Positions 42,102-56,262 of a DNA stretch of 64,000 bases are shown here, piece by piece. Location: NCBI GenBank assembly GCA_022749755.1, contig CM040453.1, positions 12,285,368 through 12,349,367 on the forward strand. Direction: 5' to 3'. This DNA comes from Azadirachta indica. Its lineage: Eukaryota; Streptophyta; Magnoliopsida; Sapindales; Meliaceae. The translations under genes were made by a program, and so were the position numbers. The notes below the pieces were generated by a model. It was not told the DNA's origin and searched no databases. It saw only the letters and a program-made list of their open reading frames with translations. Each line of letters starts with the position of its first letter. Position 1 is the first letter of the stretch.

Positions 42102-43390
42102 TAGGTCATATAATTTCGGTGATTGCAACAGCAAAACTTGAGCAGAAGCTGAGAATCCAGGTAGCTGGGTTTCATATTGGGTTGTAGCCCATTTAACATA
42201 ATCCATTTTTTCTAAAAGAATTGGAGTCAATAAACCCAGATCTTATCACTTCCAACCAATTTAAATTAAAGAAATGATTTGATTAAAAGAATTGATGAGA
42301 AATAAATCATATTGATTTGCAATCAATTTAACTGCTAATTTTCTTTTCTAATAAGCAGCAATGCGCTACAGTGAACCGCTAGCAATTCCTCAAGAGTACT
42401 ACTAATAATCTGTCATAATATTTATAATCTACCGTAGCTCCCAGCCATCCAAGTTTAAGAAAAAAAATTTTAAATAGTTATATAATGGATAGTAAACAAG
42501 ATATTTATTATTTTTTTAAAAAAAAAAAAAATCTTCGCATGTTGCTTGAAGAAGAGGCCAAATCAAAAACTTCTGCAATCCTATTAACTTTCTAAACATC
42601 AAATTCTAAACTAAACTTCCAGAAGCAGTCATCAAATTCCAAACTGCATGGGCCCAAGAAGAAAAGACTTCCTTCTTCATTGGGCCTGATTCGCACGGTC
42701 CATGGTAGAACATATGGGCTTTACAGGGTAAGAAATTAATTAATTTTTTTCTGCTCTCATTTTGATTTGTTGTTTGGTGATGCTTATTCTGGAGATGATC
42801 TGATTTTTATCCCTAAAGTTCTTTTAACTTTGTTTGCTAATGCTGGCTTTACCAAGAAATTTGGAAAGAAAAATTAATTTTTTTTATTTTTGGATAATAC
42901 CCTGCACAGCAAATAAAAATTTTAGTTTGAAATTAATGTGGAAAAAGATTGAATTTTTGTTTATGGATGCTTGGCAGTGAAACAAATGCCAAGTTTTAGT
43001 TGGTATTTGTTAATTGCAAGGCCTGAATTATTTTGAATTTGTTAATTTTTTATGTTAAATTTCTAACTTTTCAGTTCAGTACCCTCCTGATATTTGTGGC
43101 AAGAACTACAATGATTTCTCTTTTTCTGCTGTCATTTGGGCATCTTGACTGCTAAAACTATTATTGATTCATCCATGAAAATTAATGAATAATACGATTT
43201 ATTAATAAAATTAAACTCTACCTAAACAAAACAATTAAAATAAAAATCATAATAAAATAATTAAAAATCGCTAATTATTAAGAGTCCTAGAACTAGAAGA
43301 ATTCTAATGTTTTTCTCACATCAACTCCGCGATCTTCGGCGTCATTAGCGGAACTAGTTTTAGCGCATTACCCTTCGGCTGAAAATTCAG
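40450..43390. other. Intergenic DNA between MBS and the 79-aa ORF
   Basis: AT-rich, with an (ATT)n microsatellite at 42053-42099. The segment at about 42540-43150 is less AT-rich and could be the 3' tail of the minus-strand 79-aa gene or a non-coding transcript. No further coding segment is supported. Confidence 0.5.
42053..42099. repeat. (ATT)n microsatellite
   Basis: About 15 ATT triplets. The antisense frame reads as poly-Asn and is not a gene. Confidence 0.92.
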
Positions 43391-43393
43391 GCT

Positions 43394-43633
43394 TCATCCT
43401 CCGCTTTTTCTTGCTCTGCTTCGTTCCACAATGTTCTCCTCTTCGTTTGCTTCGTTCGATTGTTTTTCAAGCTCTGCTCTCAATTTTTTGATCTCTGAAT
43501 CCGTTGACTCAAGAAAAGAACTCGTTTCTTCAATTATTTCTTTATGGAAATCTGTAACGCGTTTGTGAAAGTAATCCAATGTTGTATCTAGCGTAATCAG
43601 AAATTTATCGATTTCTGATTTATCACCTTCCAT
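43394..43633 (-). CDS. Unrecognised 79-aa charged, helical protein
   Basis: ATG at 43633 (MEGDKSEIDKF) to a stop at 43394. I do not recognise the family. The sequence is rich in Glu, Lys and Ser with hydrophobic residues spaced as in a coiled coil (from about LDTTLDYFHKRVTDF to IKKLRAELEKQ), and it ends in a basic SRARKSGG. No signal peptide or membrane segment is visible. Support for a real gene comes from less biased codon use than chance frames nearby, a TATATAA about 115 bases upstream, a GGGCCGGCCC palindrome just beyond it and a plausible short leader. An upstream GTG extends the frame, but ATG is the natural start. It could be a lineage-specific gene or a fragment of a larger coiled-coil gene. 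Confidence 0.6.
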   Translation of the reverse strand: MEGDKSEIDKFLITLDTTLDYFHKRVTDFHKEIIEETSSFLESTDSEIKKLRAELEKQSNEANEEENIVERSRARKSGG

Positions 43634-43746
43634 TCTTGCAGTTCTTCTGAACAGAATCTGAGTTTTGTGAAAGAAGATGAAAATTGAGATTAAGGATTTT
43701 GAAGTTTTCACGACTCGTGATAAACCAGAAAGAGCTCCCCTTGGTA

Positions 43747-43785
43747 TTATATAGCGTTGGCTAATGGATCGGGCCGGCCCAGCAA
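43747..43785 (-). promoter_or_regulatory. Core promoter of the 79-aa ORF: TATA box and GGGCC palindrome
   Basis: Minus strand TATATAA at 43753-43747, preceded by ATTAGCCAACG and the palindrome GGGCCGGCCC (about 43772-43781). GGGCC-type elements are frequent in promoters of growth-related plant genes. Confidence 0.5.
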
Positions 43786-43827
43786 GGATGCGGCGCGGCG
43801 TAGTCCTAACTAAATACCTTCAATATT

Positions 43828-43922
43828 AAAAAAAAATCTTTACAATGTTAAGATTCGAATGAAGACCTCCGAGAAGTTAAATGACAACTTTATTATTAGA
43901 CTAATTATACTTATTAAAATCA
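43828..43922 (-). mobile_element. tRNA-derived SINE-like element
   Basis: On the minus strand it reads AATTAGTCTAATAATAAAG (box A-like), then about 30 bases, then TTCATTCGAATCTTAAC (box B-like), then a T-rich tail. The spacing and 3' homopolymer fit a plant SINE. It lies about 100 bases upstream of the predicted TATA box of the 79-aa ORF. Confidence 0.5.
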
Positions 43923-43924
43923 AA

Positions 43925-44530
43925 TATATTTAATAAACAATAAATATTTAATTTATATTATTAAAAATATTATTTTGAATTGTTATTATTATTGATACAA
44001 AATAATTATATAATCTAAACATAATTTTATCTTTAACCATTATTTAAATATAATTTTATTACCATTATTTTTTTATAATTATTTGGAGGAACAATAATTA
44101 TATTTTAGCATAATAATTTTTAAATTTTAATAAAATAAATTTGATTAGAAATATAATAATTTTGTTTTAAAATTTAAATTTTGATTTTGAAATTTGAAAT
44201 TGAAATTCACTATTGAAATTTAAAATTTGCTTTGATTTATAAATTTGACTTAGAATGTTTATATATTGATATGATTATAATGATTCATTATTAATATATT
44301 AAATTATTATATTTTAATTGTGATTATTAATAAAATAACATTTATGCAGATTACTAAATATGATTGACAGTATATTGTATATTTTTTATTTTACATGTCA
44401 GTATGAATATTTAAAACTTTTGGACAAGTCATGATTTATATGTAATTAGTTATCATTTTTATTTAATTTTTTAGATATAATATTAAATTGCTATTTTTTT
44501 GTGATTAATAAATAATAATTGAATATTATC
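43925..44530. other. AT-rich intergenic DNA
   Basis: No gene or clear repeat. Runs of A/T only. Confidence 0.5.
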
Positions 44531-44533
44531 AAA

Positions 44534-44790
44534 GGGAGAATGCCCATTACGTCTTTACTTTTTAAGTTAATACCTTATTATCCCTTTATATTATCTATAA
44601 TATTCTATCACCTCCATAAATTTTGATTTTACTTTTTAATATTTCAAATATTTTTAATTTTACTATTTTCTAAATCAATTGAATTGAAGAGCAAAATAAA
44701 AAAAAATCAAAAAAGTGATGGAGTATTAAAAAAATATAAGAGAATAATGAGGTATTTACTGAAAAAACAGGAAAGTAATAGGCATTCTCC
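44534..44790. mobile_element. MITE (257-bp foldback)
   Basis: Terminal inverted repeats: GGGAGAATGCCCATTACGTC on the left and, reversed, GGAGAATGCCTATTACTTTC on the right. Pairing continues inward (AATACCTTATTATCC with GAATAATGAGGTATT). TATTAT occurs close to both ends and could be part of a target-site duplication. No coding frame. Confidence 0.75.
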
Positions 44791-45650
44791 TATTATAATT
44801 AATTATTGATGTTTGATATCAACTATTTTATTTTTATAAATTATTTTGTGAAAAAATCACATATTATTTTTATTATGTTATTCTAATGATATGTGAAATA
44901 GTAATTTCACGTATAAAAAATTAATTTATTATTGTTGAAAATATATAATCAATTTGATTTATATTATGAGATTTGATGAAAAATTGAAAATTAATGATAC
45001 TTTTCTTAATAATAAATTAAAAACTTGTAATTGTAGAAACTAATTTTTATTCAAATCAATAAATTAATATTTTTTAAATTTACATTAAATTTAATAGAGA
45101 TTATTGCAAAACTAAATTGTTATATAAATTTTTAAATCTTAAATTTAAAAACAACATGAGTCATCCCACTACTATATCTTCCCCTTATAATCACTTATCG
45201 TCTATTGTAAGTGACAATAGTTTTCACAATTATAAATTATTTGATGATTGTTAATATTATGTATAAAATTTTTTATTTTTTATGGTTTTATTAGCTTTCT
45301 TTAGTATTAAATTTGTGATATTTGGGATTTTGATCACTATATTCTTCATTTATGAGATTTTATATTATATAAAGTAATTTTATAATTTAAAATAATTTAA
45401 ATTATAAAATTATTCTATAACAATAAATAATTTAAAATTATTTTTAAATAATTGTTAAAAATAAAATTATTGTTAGATTATTATTATTAACGATAACAAT
45501 AATTATAATTATTAAATTAAAATGGTGTTAGATTATAAAATTTATTTTTATTGATATAATAATTTTAAATAATATTTTTAATAATATAAACTAAATATGT
45601 ACTTATAGTTAATTTTTTATTTTATATAAGTTATCCATTGAATTTGAGTG
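44791..45650. other. AT-rich intergenic DNA
   Basis: No gene seen. Confidence 0.5.
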
Positions 45651-45659
45651 ATGTAGTGG

Positions 45660-45800
45660 CAATATAATTGCAATTCTCTTTTCTAAATTCTGTATTCAAA
45701 CTCTGAGAAAATAAGTTTTTTATTTATTTAATATAATTGCAATTCTCTTTTCTAAATTCTGTACTCAAAACTTTGAGAAAATAAGTTTTTTATTTATTTA
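45660..45800. repeat. About 70-bp tandem duplication, possibly within a SINE-like element
   Basis: The block ATAATTGCAATTCTCTTTTC through GAGAAAATAAGTTTTTTATT is present twice in a row. The last part (AATAAGTTTTTTATTTAT) appears a third time near 45858. A tRNA-like head (GATGTAGTGG; ATTCAAACTC) precedes and overlaps it. Confidence 0.7.
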
Positions 45801-45889
45801 ACAAAGTCAAACTTTGATCGAACGTCCTCCCTGGTTTGCTCAAGCATGAACATAATAAGTTTTTTATTTATCTGATAAAGTTAAATCTT

Positions 45890-46860
45890 GGTCAAATAAA
45901 CTGAGGGCCTGCCAAAGCAAAAGCCCGATACTACCTACGCAGCCCGTACTGAGTTCTATGATTCTAAAGCAGGCTCAAGCCTGTCCGACATAATTATTAT
46001 GTATGCCTGAGACGACTAGGCATGTGAGTCCACTTAAACTTTCATTTTGCAGCCGGTCTAGCCCGTTTAACGTCTTTAGCGTTATATTAAAATATTATAT
46101 GTTTGTTGACAAAGATTAATATGGTAATTTTAGCATCAACAATAAGTAAACTCTTATATAATGTTTGATTTTAATTCATTATAATTTCACATATTTTTGA
46201 TAATTTTTAAAATATAATTTGACTTTTAGATGCATTAACCTACCGATCGATAGGACCCCAAACCATACCTTTTATCAAATATAATTTCAGACATATTCTT
46301 TTTCATAATTCAGAGAAGAATGTAAATGAGGAAAACTACATTTAAAGATTCACTTAATTTAGAAAATTGTGAAAGAGAAGTTATAGTGCCAAAAATGGCA
46401 TACTACTATTGATTTCAACTCAATTCTATTTCAGCCGCAACATTCTAAAATTGAATTTTCTTTTTCTTTTTTTCCTATTTTTTTAATAAGATTTCTACAA
46501 AAATAAAATTGTGTAATTTTTAAATTTTATTTCAAAAAAATGAAGAGTAGGCACCACTACTACAAGATTTAAAGTGAAAACTGAAACAGAACTAGAGAAA
46601 AACTGAGTCTTAAATCTCGATCTTTATACATATTTGGTCAACTACATGAAAGAATGAACTGTTACCTAAACAACAACAATAGGAAAAGGAACGAATGAAA
46701 AAATGTATGTAAATTGATTTTTCAACAGATTGACAAGGGGTATACTAGAAACCCTGACAATGAACCCAAGTAATGAAATCTGTGGTCAGAATGAATATGA
46801 AACAAGGATTATGTATATGCCAAACTAAAGTACAGATGATCATTTGGAGCTTTTCATGTA
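45890..46860. other. Intergenic DNA with a short GC-richer patch
   Basis: A patch at about 45900-46080 contains repeated GCCCG phrases, unlike the surrounding AT-rich DNA, and is probably an old transposon piece. The part next to 46863 is likely the 3'UTR of the phosphatase gene. Confidence 0.4.
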
Positions 46861-46862
46861 TG

Positions 46863-48790
<1,928 letters not shown>

Positions 48791-48794
48791 TCAA

Positions 48795-51470
48795 TGAACA
48801 ATAAATGCAGGATCAAAGAGAGAGATTATAGAAGGAGAAGAGGAGGGGAAAACCGAGGTGCAGAAAACGGTGTCGTTTCAGAGGCAGAGGAGGTTGTTAG
48901 GATTCTGATTCTTGTGGGGTCCCAATCCGGAACCGAAAAACTGCTGGAATTGGAATTGGAATGGAATGGAATAAAAAGGCGGGCGTTGTTCCTGTATTTA
49001 TAATAGACGGAATTTAATTTTAATTTTTATTTTAATTTTGGATAATATTAATTAACTTGCTGGAAAATAATTAATTATTAAATAAATATTTCTTAATTAT
49101 TTAAAATAGTAGGCAGCTTAAAAGGGGAAAAAAGAAAAAGTGAAAAGGTCGGTGGTTTGGTTTTTGGACCGCGACTCTGGTATTGAATTGTCAATTCCTA
49201 ATTTAATTTGGCTAATAACATTTAGGTCCCTGACTTTTAACATTTTTATAAACTAAAACTTGAATTTATTTTTTTAATAGGTCAATAATTTTGATTGGAA
49301 TAGTCATCATAGACATATGTAATACTATATTCTTGTTAGAAAGTATAATTAAATAATTATATGACAGTGATAATAAGTTTTTATTATGCTAGCAAATCAT
49401 CACATATTAAAAAATTAAAAAATAATTTCATGTAACAAAAGTATAATATAAAAATAAAATTACTTTATTTGATAAAAAATTTGTAGCTTTATATAGACAA
49501 CTGATAAAATAGATGGTAAGGTAATAATAAGATCAAATAAAAGTATGATTTATGAAAATATATGATATTCAATAAACTACTTTTTAACATAATAATTCTA
49601 CAATCGAAATTCCAAAAATGACATTAAATATCTTCGTAAATTATTTAAAACACATCATATTATAAAATAAATAGTTTAATTTTTACTCAAATAAATTTAG
49701 TCAATCAAGAGCAATCGCAAACATGGCCTTAACATTTCAATTGGAGTGGGATATATTTGAAGAATGAAGCAACTATATCTCTATTAATGGAATATAGATA
49801 CAATATAGGAGTAGAAATGTGAATATCGGAATATTACATAAACAACTAACTTTCGAAAGAGTCATTGTCCGAGGTTCAAAGTGGACTTGGACTTGGACTT
49901 GTTTTCCCACTTGGGATTCGGATTAAGATCTGGGAATGTTCTGTGAATGCTTATGATTTTGACACGTGTCGCTTTCTATCCATTTGGCCTTTTTTGTACA
50001 GGAAAGTTGAATTGTACAGCGTTCCACATTTAGAAGTACTGTGAATCTTACAGTACACGGTTTCCAGTGGTCGCTTTTATAAAATTCTCTGTACGTTAAA
50101 TAAATAGGAGGAATAATAACATTCCCATCCCTAGACTTTTTCAAACTAATAAATCAGGATATAATTTGTTTAACATTAACAATTTCGTCTTGATAGAGAA
50201 GGACCTATGTGAAACTTAAAATCGGATAAAGTTAAGGACTGATTTTTTAGAAATTACCAAAGTACGTGTTCATTTGTTGTTTAGACAAACTTTAGGGATA
50301 AAAATATTATTACCTCAATAAATAAATGACATGTTTATAGGGAAAATTTTATGAAAAATTAATAACTGGGTTTAACCCAGGAATATATATTAATTAATAT
50401 CAATGTTTCAACTCTATCAACTTTGAAGAATAAGACTTTTATTCGTTAGGCTCTAAACTTTTTCTTACATAAAATAAAGTTAATAAACTATTTTTAAAAT
50501 TTGACCCACCAACTTTATTTTCTTGTCATTTAGCCCTTAATTTTCTAATTTCAAACTTCTCGCCCCAAGTGTAATTGAGTAATAGAATTAAACGATATTA
50601 TTATCCGCTAAAATCACGTAATTGAAAATATAAATTATCGTAGATGGCAATTATAGAATATAGTGATTTTTCATAATTCTAAATCCTGAGGGAACTAAAA
50701 ATATAAATCTAAATAAATTATAAGCTTTTTTTTTTGACAATATTAAGCCGAAAAATTAATTTAAATAAATTAAAAAATAATTTGGTATAAATAATTATTT
50801 CTTCAATTTTTTTATCTAAACTTTTTAAAAATAAAAAACATAAAACAATGGTAGTTGTGAGAGAAATAAACGTGTGGAAGTCGTGTTGGTGTTGAAACGA
50901 CATCAGATTATGACGGTCAAAATCCAACAGCATTGATATAGCCACACCACCACTTCTGATCAAACAGATTGTATCGTCGAACTTTCTATTTTAATTTTGT
51001 TTTTCACTCCAACTAAAAGTAAAAAATTGTTATGTTTCTAAAATATAATCTAACTCTCAATTTTTTAAATAAGTTATATTCAGAATAAATATTAACCTCT
51101 TTTTATCACTTATCTTTGAAAATAAACCATATCGTGCAGTAAATTTAGAAATTTTGAATCTAATGACGTCAAAGATGATTTATTTTGAGTGCTTTACCGG
51201 TGTTAAATAATAGTTAAATATATGATTTTTAAACTATTACGACTAAAAATACATCATATAATATTTTAAAAACTCAATAATCTTTTTTACTTCTAATTAT
51301 GGGGTATTTTAGTTATGTGACTATTTTTTCTTTTAGTCAATTCCATATTTGATCCAAATATTAGGATAGGATAAAAAAACGTTCTTAATTAGAATATATA
51401 CCACATTATTTATGTGTACATCCAATGAATTTATTGAAACTATTTTAAAACTAACTAATTTTTTCACCGA
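48795..51470. other. Phosphatase upstream region and AT-rich intergenic DNA
   Basis: The first 200 bases are GA-rich, as expected for the leader or promoter of the minus-strand phosphatase gene. The rest, including about 49850-50110, which is less AT-rich and contains a GACACGTGTC G-box-like palindrome at about 49960, shows no supported gene. Confidence 0.5.
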
Positions 51471-51474
51471 GAAA

Positions 51475-52850
51475 TTTAAAATATCTATAAAATTTTTATT
51501 AAATTTTTTTATTGAATCTATATTGCGTAAAAAATTTTCATATGTATTTTACACCATTAATATTAAAATGTGGTATAATATATTTAGTAACCTTCATGAG
51601 ACAAGTTATCTCAAACAATTTAAATTAAAATTTTCAATTATTAAAAATTTATTTGATAAGTATTAGAACAAAATAAAAGTCATGTATTATAAATCATAAT
51701 AATAATCATATTTGAACATAATTAATAATCATATTATAGTGCCTTTTATGATACGATTAATTCTTCAAAAAATAATATAATGTTACTTCATTTATGATTT
51801 AATAGATTTATATTATATTTTCACATTATTCAAAATATTTAGTTATATGAAACTAAAATTAGTTAGATTTGAATATGTAATATTATTAATAATTTTAAAA
51901 TATAATAAAGAACATACTAAGCAAGTGATATGATTACAATCTATTTAATCCACTTAATAATTAGGAGAGTTAAATATTTACAATTCTTGACACGATTATT
52001 AAATTTACGTGTCTATCTAAAATATGTTATATTTTTGTTTGACTCAATATAAATAGTTATTTGAATTGTCACTCCTACATATACATATTAAATACGTAGA
52101 AATAAAAATATAAAAATTTGAAATTAAATTGTTAAATTTTTTAAAATTGTAAAATTTTTTAAATTTTTTTTAAAAATTTTCATTAAATTTTTTTATTGAA
52201 TCTATTTTACGTAAAAAAATTTCATATGTATTTTACACCATTAATATTAAAATGTGGTATAATATATTTAGTAACCTTCATGAGACAAGTTATCTCAACC
52301 AATTTAAATTAAAATTTTCAGTTATTAAAAAATTATTTTATAACTATTAGAACAAAATAAAAGTTATGTATTATAAATTATAATAATAATCATATTTGAA
52401 CATAATTAATAATCATATTACAGTGCCTATTTATGACACGATTAATTCTTCAAAAAATAATATAATGTTACTTCATTTACGATTTAATATATTTATATTA
52501 TATTTTTCACATTCTTCAAAATATTTAGTTATATTAAACTAAAATTAATTAATACTTGAGTATGCAATATTATTAATATTTTTAAAATATATTAAAATAT
52601 AATAAAGAACATATTAAGCGGATGATATGATTACAATCTATTTAATCCACTTAATAATTAGGGAAATTAAATATTTACAATTCTTGACACGATTATTAAA
52701 TCTATGTGTTTATTTAAAATACGTTATACCTTTATTTGACTGAATAGGAATAGTTATTTGAATTGTCACAGCTACATATTTAAATATGCAAAAATAAAAA
52801 TATAAAAATTTGAAATTAAATTGTAAAATTTTAAAAAATTGTATAAGAAT
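51475..52850. repeat. Tandem duplication of a 684-bp AT-rich unit
   Basis: Two head-to-tail copies, about 51475-52158 and 52159-52850. For example, TATGTATTTTACACCATTAA occurs at 51541 and 52225, and the text through AGTAACCTTCATGAGACAAG, GACACGATTATTAAAT and GAATTGTCAC is shared at the same 684-base offset. By eye, identity is around 90%. Short chance frames in copy 1 are broken in copy 2, so it is not coding. Confidence 0.85.
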
Positions 52851-54240
52851 TTTACAATAAAATTTTGCTCGCATCAAAATTAAACATGCTTTTTAAGTTT
52901 TTCTTAAAATGGCAATAACATCAAATTTGGAAAATAATTTACAAATTTTTAAATTTAATATATTAAACTTATTAATTTTCAAGTAATTTGTCAAATAAAA
53001 ATTTGGAAACAGGGATAAGGTTTAGCTTACATTTCATCAACAGCCACATTCTCTTACTCTTGCACACTCTTGTAGCCTACCCAAAATAATAAAAATTTTG
53101 TTTTAAATTTCCTTTTTGGAAAGAAAAAAAAAACAAAAAAACAAAAGCAATGGCAACAATTGCTTGCCCAACGGCCAGCCAACTCAAGTCCAATTCAACA
53201 AGCAATTTGCTCTAACCCAAAACCCTAATTCTCCTCACTTATAATTTTACCTAAGATCATTTTCCTCCACAATTAAAGCCCTTAATCCCAAAAGGAAATT
53301 CCCATTTTATCCTCACAATTTTTATTTATACAATTAATTATATAGAGTCTATATACTATATAACTGTTTCCATGTATTTTTAATTTGACAATATCGAGTG
53401 CTAACTTTAGAATTTATTGATCTTTATTTCCACTACTCTAAGTGATTAATAATAACGAAAAAAATTTGAATAATTTAGATTAATAATAAAAAAAATATTT
53501 GAATAAGTTGAGTATAAAAAAATTAATAATTTCATTCCACTATTTTAAAAAGATTCAACCAAATCTCAGTGTTCCTATATTTTTTTTTTTTGAATTTTCT
53601 TTTGACTATTGTGTTATCTTACCTACTCTTGAATCTACAAGGGCAATTTTCTTAATTTTTTTTTGTGCATGAAATAAAGTTCGAATATATGAAAACTTAG
53701 GGGCCATTTAATTTTTGTCTTAATGCTTAATTGATTTATTTATTCAAGGTAATAAAGTATGTTTGTTTTTATGATTAATGAAAATTTTAAAATAACTTTT
53801 TTATTAAGTAAAAAGTAAAATTTTTGTACTTTTTGACTGAATTTTAAAAATCTTAAAAAGTATTATATTCAACTTTTGGATAAGAGAAAATATAGATTTA
53901 GATTAAATTTATTCAAATTTAGTAAAAAAATTATTTCATTATAAATTCAAAATGAAAGATATTGTAATACAGTTAATTCTTAAAATAATTACAATTAAGA
54001 CAATATTACAGCAATTATAATAAAAAATGAATAAATTATCTAAAATAACAAAATTTGTTAAGAAATAAAATTTTCACGAGTATTTTTATTAATTAAATGT
54101 CGTTTTAAACCAGATATTAATGGTGTATATATATCTTTAATTTTAATATAATTTATTTTATATTCGAATTTAAATAAAATAAAAGTAAGGATGAAATTTT
54201 CCAGGCATATAATTATGTCGCTCGCCAATTATTAACAAGT
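52850..54240. other. AT-rich intergenic DNA with a small transcript-like island
   Basis: At 53040-53290 base composition is closer to genic. It contains a 21-codon ORF starting at 53150 (MATIACPTASQLKSNS...) that reads like the beginning of a plastid transit peptide and then stops. No downstream exons are recognisable. Confidence 0.35.
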
Positions 54241-54255
54241 CATCAAAATATAACA

Positions 54256-54730
54256 ATGACCAAAGGGAGGCTGCCACGTGGGCGGCGGCTACAGAAAATT
54301 TCCTTTTTTTTTTTCTTTTTCTTTTTCTTTAAGAACAAGGAAACAGTCAAAGCTGTCTACTTAGATTTCTTCACATTACATGCATGTGATAGCAACCTTC
54401 AAATTTCTCCATTTTTAGCTCCAAATTACATTTATAATTTATCAATATTTTTTTTAATTACAAATTATACTTACTATTTATCGGGAGTATTTTTTGTTTA
54501 GCATGGTTACCTCTCCCATCTGTTTAGCCCACAGCCCAGCAGGAAGCCCACTTTTAAGAGGCCTCGAGGTGAGTTTGCCCATGGGCCCGTTATCAAGGTC
54601 GGGCCTCTTTGACGCGTCAAGAGCGAGAAAGACGAAGCAAGACCAAGCTGCTGAAAGATGGGCCAAATTCACTTGGTGGATTCTTCTTTGGAGTGATTTC
54701 TGGTATTATTGGGCTCATTTTTTCCCCCTT
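54256..54730. other. GC-rich island with G-box
   Basis: A block of about 450 bases, rich in GGGCC/GGCCC phrases, in AT-rich surroundings. A G-box in GCCACGTGGGC sits at about 54275. Frames run through it on both strands but look like no known protein. It may be a transposon piece (for example a solo LTR) or a regulatory island. Confidence 0.4.
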
Positions 54731-54799
54731 AACTTCTCAGCCTTCCTTCCTTCTTCAAATAGATTATTATTATTATTTTTTATATAATTGTTTCTTAAT

Positions 54800-56255
54800 G
54801 TATTCTAATTTCTTATTTGTGAAGAAATTTGAAACTTGTATATTTGATGATAAACATTTTTAACACAATTACATTTAATTGTATATTTAAAATCTAAATG
54901 TGGTTTTGTCTTTAGATGAGGTTGTACATTAGGAAGACTTGTAACAACATATACATAATTTGTAGCAAAGCAGTCAATGAAAAAGTCCAAAGCAGCCAAT
55001 TAAAAAAAAAAGGTCTAAAAGTTTAAATTAAAATTTTGAATATAATATGTTCTTTGACTAATAAAAGGACTTCTTTTTCCTCAAATAAAAGAGTCATTAT
55101 CAATCAAATAACTATCCGTTTTATGCTATAAGCTTAAAAATAGTCTACAATTAGTTGATGTGAAGATTAATAATGATGCTATTGCCACCCAGTCAAACTT
55201 CTCACCCAATTCCAGACTCTGATTGAAAAGTTCTTTTTCACCATCAATTTTCTCTCCATAATTTTTTTTATTCATTTAAAATTTTTATAGATTTATTGAA
55301 GAATAAAAGATTTATTTACTTTAGGTTTTAAAAAAGAAAAGAAAATTTATTTGATAAGTAAAGCTTTTTTTTTTAGAATTTTTATTTGATAATCAAAGTT
55401 AAAAGTTAGTAAAACTAACTCTAATAGTAGAGTAAACATACTAACAACACAACAAAGAGTTTCATGTAGCTTTCTATTACGATGTAAAGAAATCTCTTTC
55501 AATTGATTATTTGACTCAACATATATTCTATTATTAACATCTCGTACAAGTAATATTTTTTCAAGTAAAAAATTAAAAAATTTTGGTAAATAATAGGTTG
55601 ATCCACTTATTTTTTTTATTAATATTTGATATTTAATACGTACTTTTATTTTATAGCAATTATAATAACTTCAAAACTATCACCTCAGACAAAACTTTAG
55701 ATCCTATGTCTAAATTTTAGATCTTGTTCTCGTTGAATCAACATCTAATTCAAAGAATGAAGGTTATAAATGAAGGAGGATCTAATAATGAAGTGTTTAT
55801 CTTTATTTCAAAGCTTGTTCAATGAAAATGAAATTAGAATAATGCATGGAATAGAAATATCACTTTTTAATTAAAATGTATATAAAAAAAGAAAAGTTCC
55901 CAATTACCCTTAAAAAGATATCAAGTTATTGTCAGACAACAATATTCACAAGTCATTATCAAACAAACCCACAATTACTTAATATCAAACCAATTAAAAG
56001 TCTAAAGTACAAAATTGCATAATTTCCAAATAAGTATTAATTATATAAATTGTGAGATGTCATGATCATATCACACACATATAATTACAAAAGAAAATTC
56101 TTTTAGTATATGGTTTCAATTCATACAAGCACCATATATGCATGTATATGTAACAATATTGGAAACTTTTATATTTCTAGCTATATAGAGAGAGTACACA
56201 AGAATTAATATTATTTCAGATATGATTTTGGACATTTAAATATAAGCTATTATTA
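54800..56255. other. AT-rich intergenic DNA downstream of the RIC gene
   Basis: No gene seen. The last part is probably the 3'UTR of the RIC4-like gene. Confidence 0.5.
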
Positions 56256-56262
56256 TGATTGA

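Noticed and set aside
42045..42230. ORF with poly-Asn tail
   Set aside because: Created by the (ATT)n microsatellite.
45650..45800. tRNA gene suggested by A/B-box-like text
   Set aside because: No cloverleaf can be formed; better read as a SINE-like or duplicated repeat.
51412..51666. 84-codon ORF in the tandem duplication
   Set aside because: AT-driven Lys/Ile/Phe composition, and the frame is broken in the second copy.
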